A DNA stretch of 64,000 nt from assembly GCF_000423525.1 (NCBI RefSeq), contig NZ_AUID01000007.1, positions 53,030 through 117,029 on the forward strand, read 5' to 3'. Source of the DNA: Proteocatella sphenisci DSM 23131 (GTDB lineage: Bacteria; Bacillota; Clostridia; Peptostreptococcales; Filifactoraceae). Both the position numbers and the translations under genes were made by a program. The notes beneath the pieces were generated by a model, which was given only the letters and a program-made list of their open reading frames with translations, was not told the origin of the DNA and did no database searches. Below, one piece after another: positions 35,878 through 44,411 of this stretch; the stretch's first letter is position 1; each line of letters starts with the position of its first letter.

Positions 35878-36839
35878 TGAACAAATCACTCAACAGAAAG
35901 ACCCTGATACTTATATCGCTCGTGCTCCTTGCAGCCGCAGCATTTCAGTTTATATCCGTTAATACAAAATACTTTGACTATGCCATGAGCATAAGAGCTC
36001 CAAAACTTACCGTGATGCTCATAACCGCTTTCTGCATAGGCAGCGCCTCCATAGTTTTTCAGACTCTGATAAACAATGTCATCGTGACTCCCTGCCTTCT
36101 GGGAATGAATTCATTGTATATCCTGATACACACCCTCGTAGTGTTCGCACTCGGATCAGGATCAGTGCTCGTGACGAACAAGAATATCTCATTTGCCATA
36201 GACCTGGCGCTTATGGTTTCAGCCTCAATGCTGATATACGGCCTGCTGTTTAAAAAGACAAAGAGAAATATACTCTACATCCTGCTTTCAGGTACGGTCA
36301 TGGCTACGATGTTCACAAGCATAACCTCTACACTGCAGAGAGTCATGGATCCAAATGAATTCGCTACACTGCAGAACGCTCTCGTGGCAAGCTTTCACAA
36401 GGTGAATTCAGGGATAATATTCTTCGCGCTCGTCCTCATCCTTATGGTTATATACCTTCTGAGGAAGGAGCTAACACTCCTTGACATAATACAGCTAGGT
36501 AAGGCTAAGGCCATAAACCTCGGCGTGGACTATGACAGAGTCGTGAGAAAGCTACTGCTTGGAGTTGCAGTCTTCATATCAATAGCAACAGCCATGGTGG
36601 GACCCATATCCTTCCTTGGGCTGATAATAGCCAATCTGTCGAGGCAGATGTTCAAAACCTACAGACATTCATACCTTATCGCCGGAGCCACCCTTACCGG
36701 GATGGCAGTCCTGCTTGCAGGGCAGACCCTGATAGAGCACGTGTTCAATTTCAACGTAAACATTAGCGTATTCATAAACACAGGCGGTGGGCTATACTTC
36801 ATGTACCTGCTGCTCAAGAGCAGGAGGACTATCAGATGA
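35877..36839 (+). CDS. yclO: Iron-siderophore ABC transporter permease (YclO/FatC-like)
   Basis: Second FecCD permease (320 aa). SIRAPKLTVMLITAFCIGSASIVFQ and VGPISFLGLIIANLSRQMF are the family's N-terminal and coupling segments. Overlaps the previous stop as TAATG (1 bp), indicating coupled translation; overlaps the ATPase start as ATGA. Confidence 0.86.
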   Translation: MNKSLNRKTLILISLVLLAAAAFQFISVNTKYFDYAMSIRAPKLTVMLITAFCIGSASIVFQTLINNVIVTPCLLGMNSLYILIHTLVVFALGSGSVLVTNKNISFAIDLALMVSASMLIYGLLFKKTKRNILYILLSGTVMATMFTSITSTLQRVMDPNEFATLQNALVASFHKVNSGIIFFALVLILMVIYLLRKELTLLDIIQLGKAKAINLGVDYDRVVRKLLLGVAVFISIATAMVGPISFLGLIIANLSRQMFKTYRHSYLIAGATLTGMAVLLAGQTLIEHVFNFNVNISVFINTGGGLYFMYLLLKSRRTIR

Positions 36840-37591
36840 TGAAAATAAACAGGCTTTCCAAATCATACGGAGGAAAGAACGTAGTCAGGAACGTAGACTT
36901 TGAGATACCCAAAGGAAAGGTGCTATCACTCATAGGGCCAAACGGAGCCGGAAAATCAACGGTGCTCGGGATGGTCTCAAGGCTTGTAGAGCGTGACAGC
37001 GGAAGCGTCGAATTCGAAGGTCGCGACATACTGAGGTGGAAGAGCAACGACCTGTCAAAAAAGCTCGCCATCCTCACACAGAGCAACAATATAAACGCAA
37101 AGCTGACAGTCAGAGAGCTAGTCTCATTCGGCAGGTTCCCATACAGCGGAAACCACCTTACATCAGAGGACAGCAGGATAATAGACGAAGCCCTTGCCTA
37201 CATGGAGCTGACTGACATGCAGGACAAGTTCGTAGATGAGCTCTCAGGCGGACAAAGGCAGAGAGCATACATCGCCATGGTCATAGCTCAGGATACCGAA
37301 TACGTGTTCCTCGACGAGCCGACCAACAACCTCGACATATACCACGCCACGAACATGATGAAGATAATAAGAAAACTGTGCGACGAGCTTGGAAAGACCA
37401 TAATCCTCGTTCTGCACGACATAAACTACGCCGCATTCTACTCAGACTACATCTGCGCCTTCAAGGACGGAAAGATAGAGAAATTCGGGACAGTCGAAGA
37501 AGTTATGCGTAAGGACATACTTTCAGAAATCTACAACGTGGATTTTGAAATCAGAGAGATAGATGGCAAGCCATTATCCATATACTATTAA
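36836..37591 (+). CDS. yclP: Iron-siderophore ABC transporter ATP-binding protein (YclP/FatE-like)
   Basis: Cytoplasmic ATPase (251 aa). Walker A GPNGAGKSTVLGM, Q-loop LTQSNNINAKLTV, signature LSGGQRQRAYIAMVIAQ, Walker B YVFLDEPTNNLDI, switch LHDINYAAFY. The FecE/FepC class with its C-terminal tail KDILSEIYNVDFEI. The ATGATG start leaves 3 bp of ambiguity. Confidence 0.9.
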   Translation: MMKINRLSKSYGGKNVVRNVDFEIPKGKVLSLIGPNGAGKSTVLGMVSRLVERDSGSVEFEGRDILRWKSNDLSKKLAILTQSNNINAKLTVRELVSFGRFPYSGNHLTSEDSRIIDEALAYMELTDMQDKFVDELSGGQRQRAYIAMVIAQDTEYVFLDEPTNNLDIYHATNMMKIIRKLCDELGKTIILVLHDINYAAFYSDYICAFKDGKIEKFGTVEEVMRKDILSEIYNVDFEIREIDGKPLSIYY

Positions 37592-37609
37592 AAAAAGGAG
37601 CATATTATA

Positions 37610-38566
37610 ATGAAGAGATTCAAAAAATTCACAGCACTTTTAGGTGCCGCCGTACTGGCACTTTCAATTACAGCATGCGCAGGCTCAGATCAGGAAGAAG
37701 CAGCAGCCGCACCTGTATCAGAAACAGTCACCGTGGAGCACCTTCTCGGAAGCACAGAGCTGCCCTCTGATCCGCAGAGAATCGCGGTCCTTGATCTTGC
37801 AAGCCTCGACATGATAGATGCGATGGAGCTCGGAGACAGAGTAGTCGGAGTTCCAAAATCATCATCAGTTAGCTACCTCACCGCATACACAGAAAATGCT
37901 GACCTGGAGGATTTTGGATCCGTAAAGGAAGTCAACATGGAAGCCCTCATGGCATCAGAGCCGGACGTCATATTCATAGGCACGAGGCTGGAAGAGCAGT
38001 ATGAGGAGATTTCAAAGATAGCTCCGACCATCTGCTTTGGAATAGACTATGAAAAAGGATACATGGAGAGCTTTGACTCAAACCTGAGCTCCTTCTCATC
38101 CATATTCGGGCTCGGTGAAAAAGCAGAAGAAATCTCTGCCGGATACGCAGACAGGCTTGCTAAGATAGCACAGTCCGCGGATTCCAGATCAGCGATAATT
38201 GGAGTAGTGTCAAGCAGCTCGCTCAGCACTCTCGGAAACACTTCAAGATGCGCCCTAATAGGAACTCAGATGGGATTTGAGAACATAGCCCAGGACGTTG
38301 ACAGCACTCATGGAAACTCGTCATCTTTTGAATTCCTAGTGGATCTTGACCCCGAATACCTGTTCATACTCGACCGTGATACAGCCATAAATTCAGAAGG
38401 CGCAAAAACAGCAGTCGAAGTCATGGATAATGAGCTGGTACAAAAGACTCAGGCATACAAAAACGACAACATAGTTTACCTGACTCCGGACGTATGGTAC
38501 CTTGCAGAGGGCGGAATCACAGCTACAGACACTATGCTCAGGGACATCGAAAACGCAGTGCTTTAA
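37610..38566 (+). CDS. yclQ: Iron-siderophore binding lipoprotein (YclQ/FatB-like)
   Basis: Surface lipoprotein (318 aa) of the periplasmic-binding-protein fold type III (Peripla_BP_2). Lipobox ITAC (Cys23). Conserved parts: PQRIAVLDLASLDMIDAMEL, SEPDVIFIGTRLEEQYEEI, and GFENIAQDVDSTHGNSSSFEFL. Captures ferric siderophore and delivers it to the permeases. Preceded by AAAAGGAG, followed by a strong terminator; fourth gene of the operon. Confidence 0.87.
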   Translation: MKRFKKFTALLGAAVLALSITACAGSDQEEAAAAPVSETVTVEHLLGSTELPSDPQRIAVLDLASLDMIDAMELGDRVVGVPKSSSVSYLTAYTENADLEDFGSVKEVNMEALMASEPDVIFIGTRLEEQYEEISKIAPTICFGIDYEKGYMESFDSNLSSFSSIFGLGEKAEEISAGYADRLAKIAQSADSRSAIIGVVSSSSLSTLGNTSRCALIGTQMGFENIAQDVDSTHGNSSSFEFLVDLDPEYLFILDRDTAINSEGAKTAVEVMDNELVQKTQAYKNDNIVYLTPDVWYLAEGGITATDTMLRDIENAVL

Positions 38567-38585
38567 AAAATACTGATTAATCCTG

Positions 38586-38634
38586 AAAAAAGCCCCACCC
38601 TCTCTGATGCTGAAGGTGGGGCTTTACATTTTTA
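38586..38634. terminator. Bidirectional terminator after the siderophore operon
   Basis: AAAGCCCCACC (38589-38599) pairs with GGTGGGGCTTT (38615-38625). The left flank gives a T run on the minus strand, so it also stops transcription from the right. Confidence 0.87.
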
Positions 38635-38781
38635 TAAAATTGTCGCTTCAAGCCCGGATTCGAGCCTTTCTATCCTGCTCATCATATAATCCCGATGCCA
38701 CTTCAAAATCGGTGTTATCTGCTCCAAACTGAATTTTTCTGTCAACAGTGCCACAAAATGCAAAATTGAAATCAAACTCCT
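38632..38781 (-). pseudogene. Probable C-terminal remnant of a transcriptional regulator
   Basis: An open minus-strand frame of 49 codons starts right after a stop at 38782-38784 and ends at the stop 38632-38634, abutting the terminator. It reads helical protein: HFVALLTEKFSLEQITPI followed by LKWHRDYMMSRIERLESG. A short helix plus a heptad-like helix of this kind resembles the C-terminal dimerisation part of PadR-type regulators; the DNA-binding half is missing. No good start: only TTG codons close to AAAGGAG. It lies directly behind the TolC-like gene, where a regulator of the efflux genes might once have been. Confidence 0.4.
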
Positions 38782-38793
38782 TTACCGAAAACC

Positions 38794-40032
38794 CTACATT
38801 CCCATTCCCGCAAAGTAAGGACTTTCAAAGAGGAGTTTAAGCTGTTTTTGCTGAACTTTGAGACCGCTCAGCTTGTTCTCAAGCTCCATTTTTGAAATCA
38901 TAGTATTTTCATACACATTCTTTGCAACCATTCCAAGATTATACTGAGCCTGAAGGGTCTTGAGCTGATATGCAAGTTTTTCACGTTCTATGCTCATAAT
39001 CTCTATATTTTGCTGAAGCTGCTGAAGATTTGCATAGTTCTTGTCAACATTAAGCTTGGCATTTTTTATAGTCTGACTCATATCCAGTTCTGCCACATTT
39101 TTTTCATCCCTTGTGCTCTTGTAGTCCATTGTCGGAGCGGATGGCTGGTTGCCCGCAAGATATGAAAGGTACTGAAAGTTGTATATTTCAGGATAGTTTT
39201 GGAATGTAGTAGTCTTTTTCTCTACCTCATTTTTCTTGGCAAGTATGGATATATCATAATTTTCTATGTTTGCCTTGTATCTAACCAGATCTTCTGCCTC
39301 CATCACAAACTCTTTGTACTCCATTTCAAGAGGTACTATTTCATACGTCTCGGCTATCTTCAAGATTCCCGTATTCTTTTCAAGTTCTGCAAAAAGCTCA
39401 TCAAGTTTTATATTTAAAATCATAAGATCATTTTTCAGGGCCTTGTTTGCTGCAATGGCAAGATCCAGATCGTTTTTTGATAGCATTCCAAGATCATATT
39501 TTTTCTGATTTAATCTTACGTTGGCATCGCCTTGAAGAATTTTTTTATTTGTCAGCTCTATGGTATCGAGTTGCTGCACAATATTATTAAAGAGTCCTGC
39601 TATAGTTATCTTAAGGCTCTCAGAGTCCACAGTTTTCTGTCTTTTAAGGAGATCTCTGGTAGTTGTAAGCGTCGTGCTGTAGATATCCATGTTGGCAAGA
39701 GTACCTGTCAGCATGTCTGGATCCTCTATAAGGAACAGTGTGTCATATCTGTTGAACAGATCATCTATATTGTCCTGGACAGTCTCTCTTTGAAGCTCGG
39801 CCATCTTTGTAGTTATGCTGTACTCAACCGCTTTTTTTATTGCAGTCTCAAAATCAAGAGGAAGTTTTACTATGGCTTCTGGTTCTTTTTCAACGTAGGG
39901 CTGGATCTTTGGGGGATTAAGCGGACCTGCTGCATACGCCTGATTAGCAACTGGAACATATATCCCTGAAAAAAGCAGGGCTGCAAGTGAAACCGACGCC
40001 ATTTTTTTTACATTATTCTTTTTTATTTTCAA
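38794..40032 (-). CDS. TolC-family (outer-membrane efflux-like) protein
   Basis: Secreted coiled-coil protein (412 aa). Signal peptide (residues 1-35, ending NQAYA). Two long helical hairpins of the OEP type make up nearly all the chain: RLNQKKYDLGMLSKNDLDLA and QYNLGMVAKNVYENTMISK are internally repeated and match the classical TolC helix junction. In Gram-negatives TolC joins an HlyD adaptor to a channel; here an HlyD adaptor and ABC-2 exporter are encoded 109 bp upstream on the same strand. A TolC-like protein in what appears to be a single-membrane Clostridium is unusual. Confidence 0.82.
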   Translation of the reverse strand: MKIKKNNVKKMASVSLAALLFSGIYVPVANQAYAAGPLNPPKIQPYVEKEPEAIVKLPLDFETAIKKAVEYSITTKMAELQRETVQDNIDDLFNRYDTLFLIEDPDMLTGTLANMDIYSTTLTTTRDLLKRQKTVDSESLKITIAGLFNNIVQQLDTIELTNKKILQGDANVRLNQKKYDLGMLSKNDLDLAIAANKALKNDLMILNIKLDELFAELEKNTGILKIAETYEIVPLEMEYKEFVMEAEDLVRYKANIENYDISILAKKNEVEKKTTTFQNYPEIYNFQYLSYLAGNQPSAPTMDYKSTRDEKNVAELDMSQTIKNAKLNVDKNYANLQQLQQNIEIMSIEREKLAYQLKTLQAQYNLGMVAKNVYENTMISKMELENKLSGLKVQQKQLKLLFESPYFAGMGM

Positions 40033-40141
40033 AATATCACCTCATATATTTCTCACCGATGTATAAAATTTACTATTATGTTTATTATACCATATTTTTC
40101 CAGACATAATATATCATTTTCGCGTCTGATTTGCGACCTAA

Positions 40142-41269
40142 TTATTCGATTTTCTTTTTAAATTTCATAGTTGAAAGTACAAGGAATCCTATACCAAAAG
40201 CCACTAAAACAAAAAATTCAAAAATCAGATCTCCAAAATTGTTTCCCTTAAGAATGATTCCACGAAGCACATTCAAAAAGAAGGTCAGCGGAAAGAAGTT
40301 GCTTATGGCATAGATTGGAGCCGACATGGCCTCTCTTGGAAACATATATCCAGAAAGCAAAATATTGGGCATAATCATAAACATAGACAATTGCATGGCC
40401 TGAAGCTGGCTTTTTGATACTGTTGAAATCAGCAGTCCCATTCCAAGCGCGCTGAACAGGAAAATTACAGAGAACATCAGCAGCAGCGTGATACTTCCGG
40501 CGACCGGAACCCTAAACCAGAATATGCTTAGCCCCAGTGCAAGTACAATATCTACAAAACCTAGAATTATATAGGGAATAATCTTACCAATCATCAGCTC
40601 CATTTTCGTGATTGGAGTTACAATAAGCTGTTCGAGTGTGCCCCGTTCCCTTTCTCTTACTATGGAAAAGGAAGTAAGCATGAGCGTTACAGTTTGCAAA
40701 ATAACTCCGATCAGTCCTGGAACATTAAAATATACGCTGCTCATGTCAGGGTTGTACCAGACCCTGGTCCTTAAGTCCAGGGGCCTGGGCATCTCAATTC
40801 CCATAGTCTGACTGATTATCTTTACCGATAAAGACTGAACTACAGCGCCCGCACTTGATAATATAGTCTGCGCCGTTGTCGGGTCAGAGCCATCAATGAC
40901 CAGCTGTATCTGGGCCGTTTGTCCACGCCTTATAGTGTCTGAATAATCCGGCGGAATAATGACCCCCACCTTTGCATGACCTTGGTCTATATAATCTTGT
41001 ACATCCTGTAAATTATTGGCATTATAGTCAATATCAAAATACTGAGAATTTGTAAAATTGTCAAGCAGTACCCGGCTTTCAATCCCAATATCATTATTTA
41101 AAACCACTGTAGGTATATGATCTACACTGGTAGACGTTGCATAACCAAACAGTAAAAGCTCCATAACAGGCATCAGTATTATGATGGCAATGGTTCTTTT
41201 ATCTCTTTTTATCTGAGAGAATTCCTTTTTTATAATGGCCAGAATTCTTCTAAAATTTAATTTCATCAT
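40142..41269 (-). CDS. ABC-2 family exporter permease
   Basis: 375 aa with an N-terminal helix (about residues 24-45), a large extracytoplasmic region of about 130 residues, and five further helices in the C-terminal half (YbhR/YhhJ/ABC2_membrane_3 type). FSIVRERERGTLEQLIVTPI is the signature cytoplasmic loop, and SGYMFPREAMSAPIYAI the characteristic re-entrant segment. Overlaps the downstream end of the ATPase gene by 4 bp. With two ATPases and an HlyD protein it resembles the E. coli YbhGFSR system, but only one permease is encoded, so it should work as a homodimer. Confidence 0.88.
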   Translation of the reverse strand: MMKLNFRRILAIIKKEFSQIKRDKRTIAIIILMPVMELLLFGYATSTSVDHIPTVVLNNDIGIESRVLLDNFTNSQYFDIDYNANNLQDVQDYIDQGHAKVGVIIPPDYSDTIRRGQTAQIQLVIDGSDPTTAQTILSSAGAVVQSLSVKIISQTMGIEMPRPLDLRTRVWYNPDMSSVYFNVPGLIGVILQTVTLMLTSFSIVRERERGTLEQLIVTPITKMELMIGKIIPYIILGFVDIVLALGLSIFWFRVPVAGSITLLLMFSVIFLFSALGMGLLISTVSKSQLQAMQLSMFMIMPNILLSGYMFPREAMSAPIYAISNFFPLTFFLNVLRGIILKGNNFGDLIFEFFVLVAFGIGFLVLSTMKFKKKIE

Positions 41270-42024
41270 GATTCTACCTCATTATTTTTCTGGTCCACAA
41301 GGAAAACAAAAGCATCTTCCAAAGACGGCTTTACCTTGTCAATGCTGCCCACATGTTTCTTCATATTGTTAGGGGTGTCCATCAAGAGCACATTGCCATA
41401 ATAAAAGAAACCTATTGTATTACAATGCTCCGCTTCATCCATATAGTGGGTAGTAACAAAGATGGTCACGCCCTTTTGAGAAAGATTGTATATTATGTCC
41501 CAAAACTGTCTCCTTGCTATAGGGTCAACCCCACCAGTAGGCTCATCGAGAAATAGCATGTCCGGATCATGAATGATTGCGCATCCCAGTGCCAGTCTTT
41601 GCTTCCAACCCCCAGAAAGGCTTCCTGTAATAAGTTTTTCTTTTCCGACCAGGTCTGCCATTTCCAGAATCTCTTTCTTCCGCTGATTGATTTTATCTTT
41701 AGGAACTCCATATATACCTGCATAGAAATCAAGATTTTCTTCTACAGTGATGTCCTCATAAAGACTGAATTTTTGAGACATATAGCCCGTATGTTTTCGA
41801 ATCTCGGCATTGTCCTTAATGATATCATAGCCCAGAACATTTCCAGAACCCGAAGTGGCATCAAGAAGCCCTATAAGCAGCCTTATAACTGTCGTTTTTC
41901 CAGACCCGTTTGGCCCCAGGAATCCAAAAATCTCTCCCTTTTTTACATTAAAGCTGATATTATTTACTGCAACAAAATCGCCAAACTTTTTTGTAAGGTT
42001 TTTAATCTCAATGGCATTCTCCAC
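41266..42024 (-). CDS. ABC exporter ATP-binding protein (second)
   Basis: 252 aa. Walker A GPNGSGKTTVIRL, Q-loop MSQKFSLYEDIT, signature LSGGWKQRLALGCA, Walker B MLFLDEPTGGVD, switch VTTHYMDEAE. Similar to the next ATPase but lacking its longer C-terminal tail. In E. coli YbhF these two ATPases are fused; here they are separate adjacent genes. Ends overlapping the permease start. Confidence 0.9.
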   Translation of the reverse strand: MENAIEIKNLTKKFGDFVAVNNISFNVKKGEIFGFLGPNGSGKTTVIRLLIGLLDATSGSGNVLGYDIIKDNAEIRKHTGYMSQKFSLYEDITVEENLDFYAGIYGVPKDKINQRKKEILEMADLVGKEKLITGSLSGGWKQRLALGCAIIHDPDMLFLDEPTGGVDPIARRQFWDIIYNLSQKGVTIFVTTHYMDEAEHCNTIGFFYYGNVLLMDTPNNMKKHVGSIDKVKPSLEDAFVFLVDQKNNEVES

Positions 42025-42025
42025 C

Positions 42026-42964
42026 CTAAATTCCTCCTCCGCTTTCCTGACTTTTAATGATATTTACAAATACATCTTCAAGAGAAGGCCTTATTTTTTC
42101 CATAGTTTTTATCTCAACATCAATTGATTTAAGATCTTCCATCAGCTTTGTGCGGGCACCTTCATAATCCGATACTACAATATGAAGCTCTTCGCCAAGC
42201 AGGTAGGCATCTTCAACGTATTCCTGCTTTATAGCAAGATCTCTGGCTTTATAATTATTGTCAGAATAGATGCATATAATGTGTTTTTGAAAGCTTTCGA
42301 TAATATTTGAAGGGGTATCTCTGGCAATAATCATGCCTTTGTCCATAAGGCCTATTTCATCACATCTTTCAGCCTCATCCATATACGGCGTGCTTATAAA
42401 TATTGTTGTGCCCTCGTCCCTTAGATTAAACAAAATCTTCCAGAACTCTCTTCTGGCGACTGGATCCACCCCGATTGTGGGTTCATCCAGTAGCAGAAAA
42501 TCAGGTGTATGAATCAAATTACATGAAAGCGCAAGTTTTTGCTTCATTCCGCCTGAAAGCTGGTCAGCCAGTTTATATGAATGATCCTTTAAATTGCTGA
42601 ATTTCAGAAGATATTCTATTTTTTTCTCTCTGACATCTCTTGGAATCTCATATATATCCGAATAAAATTTCATATTTTCAAGGACGGTCAGATCTCCGTA
42701 AAGACTGAAACGCTGAGGCATGTAACCCAAATGTTTTATGATTTCATCGCTTTGTGTGCCTGCATCCAGTCCACCTATTTCCACAGTTCCGCTGTCAGGT
42801 TTCATCAATGAGCATAGGATTCTCATGGTAGTCGTCTTGCCTGCTCCATCTGGTCCAATAAGTCCAAAGATGGTATTGTGTTTAACATCAAGACTTATTC
42901 CGTCAACAGCCTTTATATCACCGAATTTTTTAGAAAGAGAAGTGATTTTTATGCCCGGTTTCAT
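42026..42964 (-). CDS. ABC exporter ATP-binding protein (first)
   Basis: 312 aa. Walker A GPDGAGKTTTMRIL, Q-loop MPQRFSLYGDLT, signature LSGGMKQKLALSCN, Walker B FLLLDEPTIGVD, switch STPYMDEAE. The C-terminal extension (residues about 225-312) is typical of DrrA-type exporters. 1 bp from the second ATPase. Sits just behind the HlyD adaptor. Confidence 0.9.
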   Translation of the reverse strand: MKPGIKITSLSKKFGDIKAVDGISLDVKHNTIFGLIGPDGAGKTTTMRILCSLMKPDSGTVEIGGLDAGTQSDEIIKHLGYMPQRFSLYGDLTVLENMKFYSDIYEIPRDVREKKIEYLLKFSNLKDHSYKLADQLSGGMKQKLALSCNLIHTPDFLLLDEPTIGVDPVARREFWKILFNLRDEGTTIFISTPYMDEAERCDEIGLMDKGMIIARDTPSNIIESFQKHIICIYSDNNYKARDLAIKQEYVEDAYLLGEELHIVVSDYEGARTKLMEDLKSIDVEIKTMEKIRPSLEDVFVNIIKSQESGGGI

Positions 42965-44209
42965 CTATTTCCCCTCCTCTACCTCATCTATTTTTATATT
43001 GACTTCCACAGGTATACCCGGTTTTATGACTCCATTTGAATCCTGAGCTTCTATTTTTACTTTAAATACCGTATTTACACGTTCCTCTTTTGTCTGTATG
43101 TTTTTAGGGGTAAATTCTGCCTCATTATTAATTCGAACCACTTTTCCTTCAAAAGCCTGATCAGTGTGTGAATCGACAAACAAACTGACATCCTGACCGG
43201 TTTTAATGTGACCTATGTTTGCTTCGGACACGTATACCTGGATTTCCGTTCTGGCAGGATCATAAATTTCCATAACGGGTTTCCCACTTGTAAGAAATTC
43301 ACCCTTGTCAAAGAATATAGAATTGAGAACCCCATCCATGGGTGAGCGAATAAGAGTTTTTTCAAACTCAGCTTCTGCCTGACTTACTTCTTTTTGTGCC
43401 TGATTCATTTGAATATTTGCCGATGCAAGCCTATTTTCCAGATCTACCATCTGCATCTGACCACTCGATACGGCAAGCTCATACCCTGACTTTGCCTGAA
43501 GCACCCTGCTCTGGGCAATCTTTAAATTTGAGGCCGTTGGCATTGACTTCAAAAGATCAAGTTTGGATTTAGCTGCCTTATATTGAGATTCTGCCATCTG
43601 ATAGTTTTTTTCAGCCTCATCATACTCTACCTGAGAAATTCCCTGCGCCGCAAGCATTGCACTGCTCCTGTCCAGATTTGCCTTTATGTAGCTTAGGTTT
43701 ATATCTGCCTGCTTTACAGCTTCTTCTGCAAGACTGATTTCTTCTGCGCTTGATCCATCTTTTACTTTTTGATATTCTGCTTCCGCTGCCAGATAGCCGC
43801 TGTTAGCCTGTGCAATTATTTTTTCATTTTGTACACTATAAGTCGATATATTATCTTCAATGGCTGTAACATTTTGCCTTGCTGTTTCCAGATTGGTTTT
43901 TGTTTTTTCATACTGACTGGCGAGGGCGGTATTTTCAATTTTGGCAATTATCTGGCCCAATTTGAGTGTTTCACCTTCTTTGGCATCTATCTCAATTATT
44001 TTCCCGCTCACTTCACTGCTTATAATTACGTTATTGTTCTCAACAGTGCCCGAGGCTTTGACATATGTGCCCTCTGCAGTCTTAAAAATGCTTGAATTAT
44101 CAGTGATACTAGCATTATAAATGTAGATAGAAGCCAAAGCCCCAGCGATTATAAGTACAATGAAAATATACTTTCCGTTATTTTTAAATGATTCCACTAT
44201 ATTTTTCAT
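42965..44209 (-). CDS. HlyD-family efflux adaptor protein
   Basis: Membrane-anchored adaptor (414 aa). N-terminal helix (about residues 13-30), biotinyl-lipoyl half-motifs (GKIIEIDAKEGETLKLGQII and later SPMDGVLNSIFFDKGEFLTSG), a long alpha-helical hairpin (about residues 95-285, rich in A, Q, E and K), and a beta-barrel domain. It should link the ABC-2 exporter with the TolC-like protein. First gene of a five-gene same-strand unit ending at 38794. Promoter and dyad lie 30-70 bp upstream. Confidence 0.92.
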   Translation of the reverse strand: MKNIVESFKNNGKYIFIVLIIAGALASIYIYNASITDNSSIFKTAEGTYVKASGTVENNNVIISSEVSGKIIEIDAKEGETLKLGQIIAKIENTALASQYEKTKTNLETARQNVTAIEDNISTYSVQNEKIIAQANSGYLAAEAEYQKVKDGSSAEEISLAEEAVKQADINLSYIKANLDRSSAMLAAQGISQVEYDEAEKNYQMAESQYKAAKSKLDLLKSMPTASNLKIAQSRVLQAKSGYELAVSSGQMQMVDLENRLASANIQMNQAQKEVSQAEAEFEKTLIRSPMDGVLNSIFFDKGEFLTSGKPVMEIYDPARTEIQVYVSEANIGHIKTGQDVSLFVDSHTDQAFEGKVVRINNEAEFTPKNIQTKEERVNTVFKVKIEAQDSNGVIKPGIPVEVNIKIDEVEEGK

Positions 44210-44234
44210 CCTATTCCAACCTTTCTTTTTTTAT

Positions 44235-44240
44235 ATTATA
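44235..44240 (-). promoter_or_regulatory. -10 box of the HlyD-ABC-TolC operon
   Basis: Minus strand TATAAT, 26 bases before the start codon. The -35 position (about 44258-44263) overlaps the dyad listed next. Confidence 0.6.
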
Positions 44241-44261
44241 ACACTGCATCACGTGAAAAAA

Positions 44262-44279
44262 GTGTTACATTGGTAACAC
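44262..44279 (-). promoter_or_regulatory. Perfect inverted repeat at the -35 of the HlyD-ABC-TolC operon
   Basis: GTGTTAC-ATTG-GTAACAC (7-bp arms, 4-bp spacer). Its place over the -35 region fits repressor blockage. No matching regulator gene is intact nearby; the remnant at 38632-38781 is the nearest candidate. Confidence 0.65.
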
Positions 44280-44411
44280 ATAAAAAACTAATTGATCATG
44301 ATTTCAATGACATTTACCCTAATTTGCTTTATAATATTTAATGGGGAATTAACATAAACATTAATTAGCCCATTTACCACTTAACTGTCACATTATATTA
44401 TAGGAGATAAG

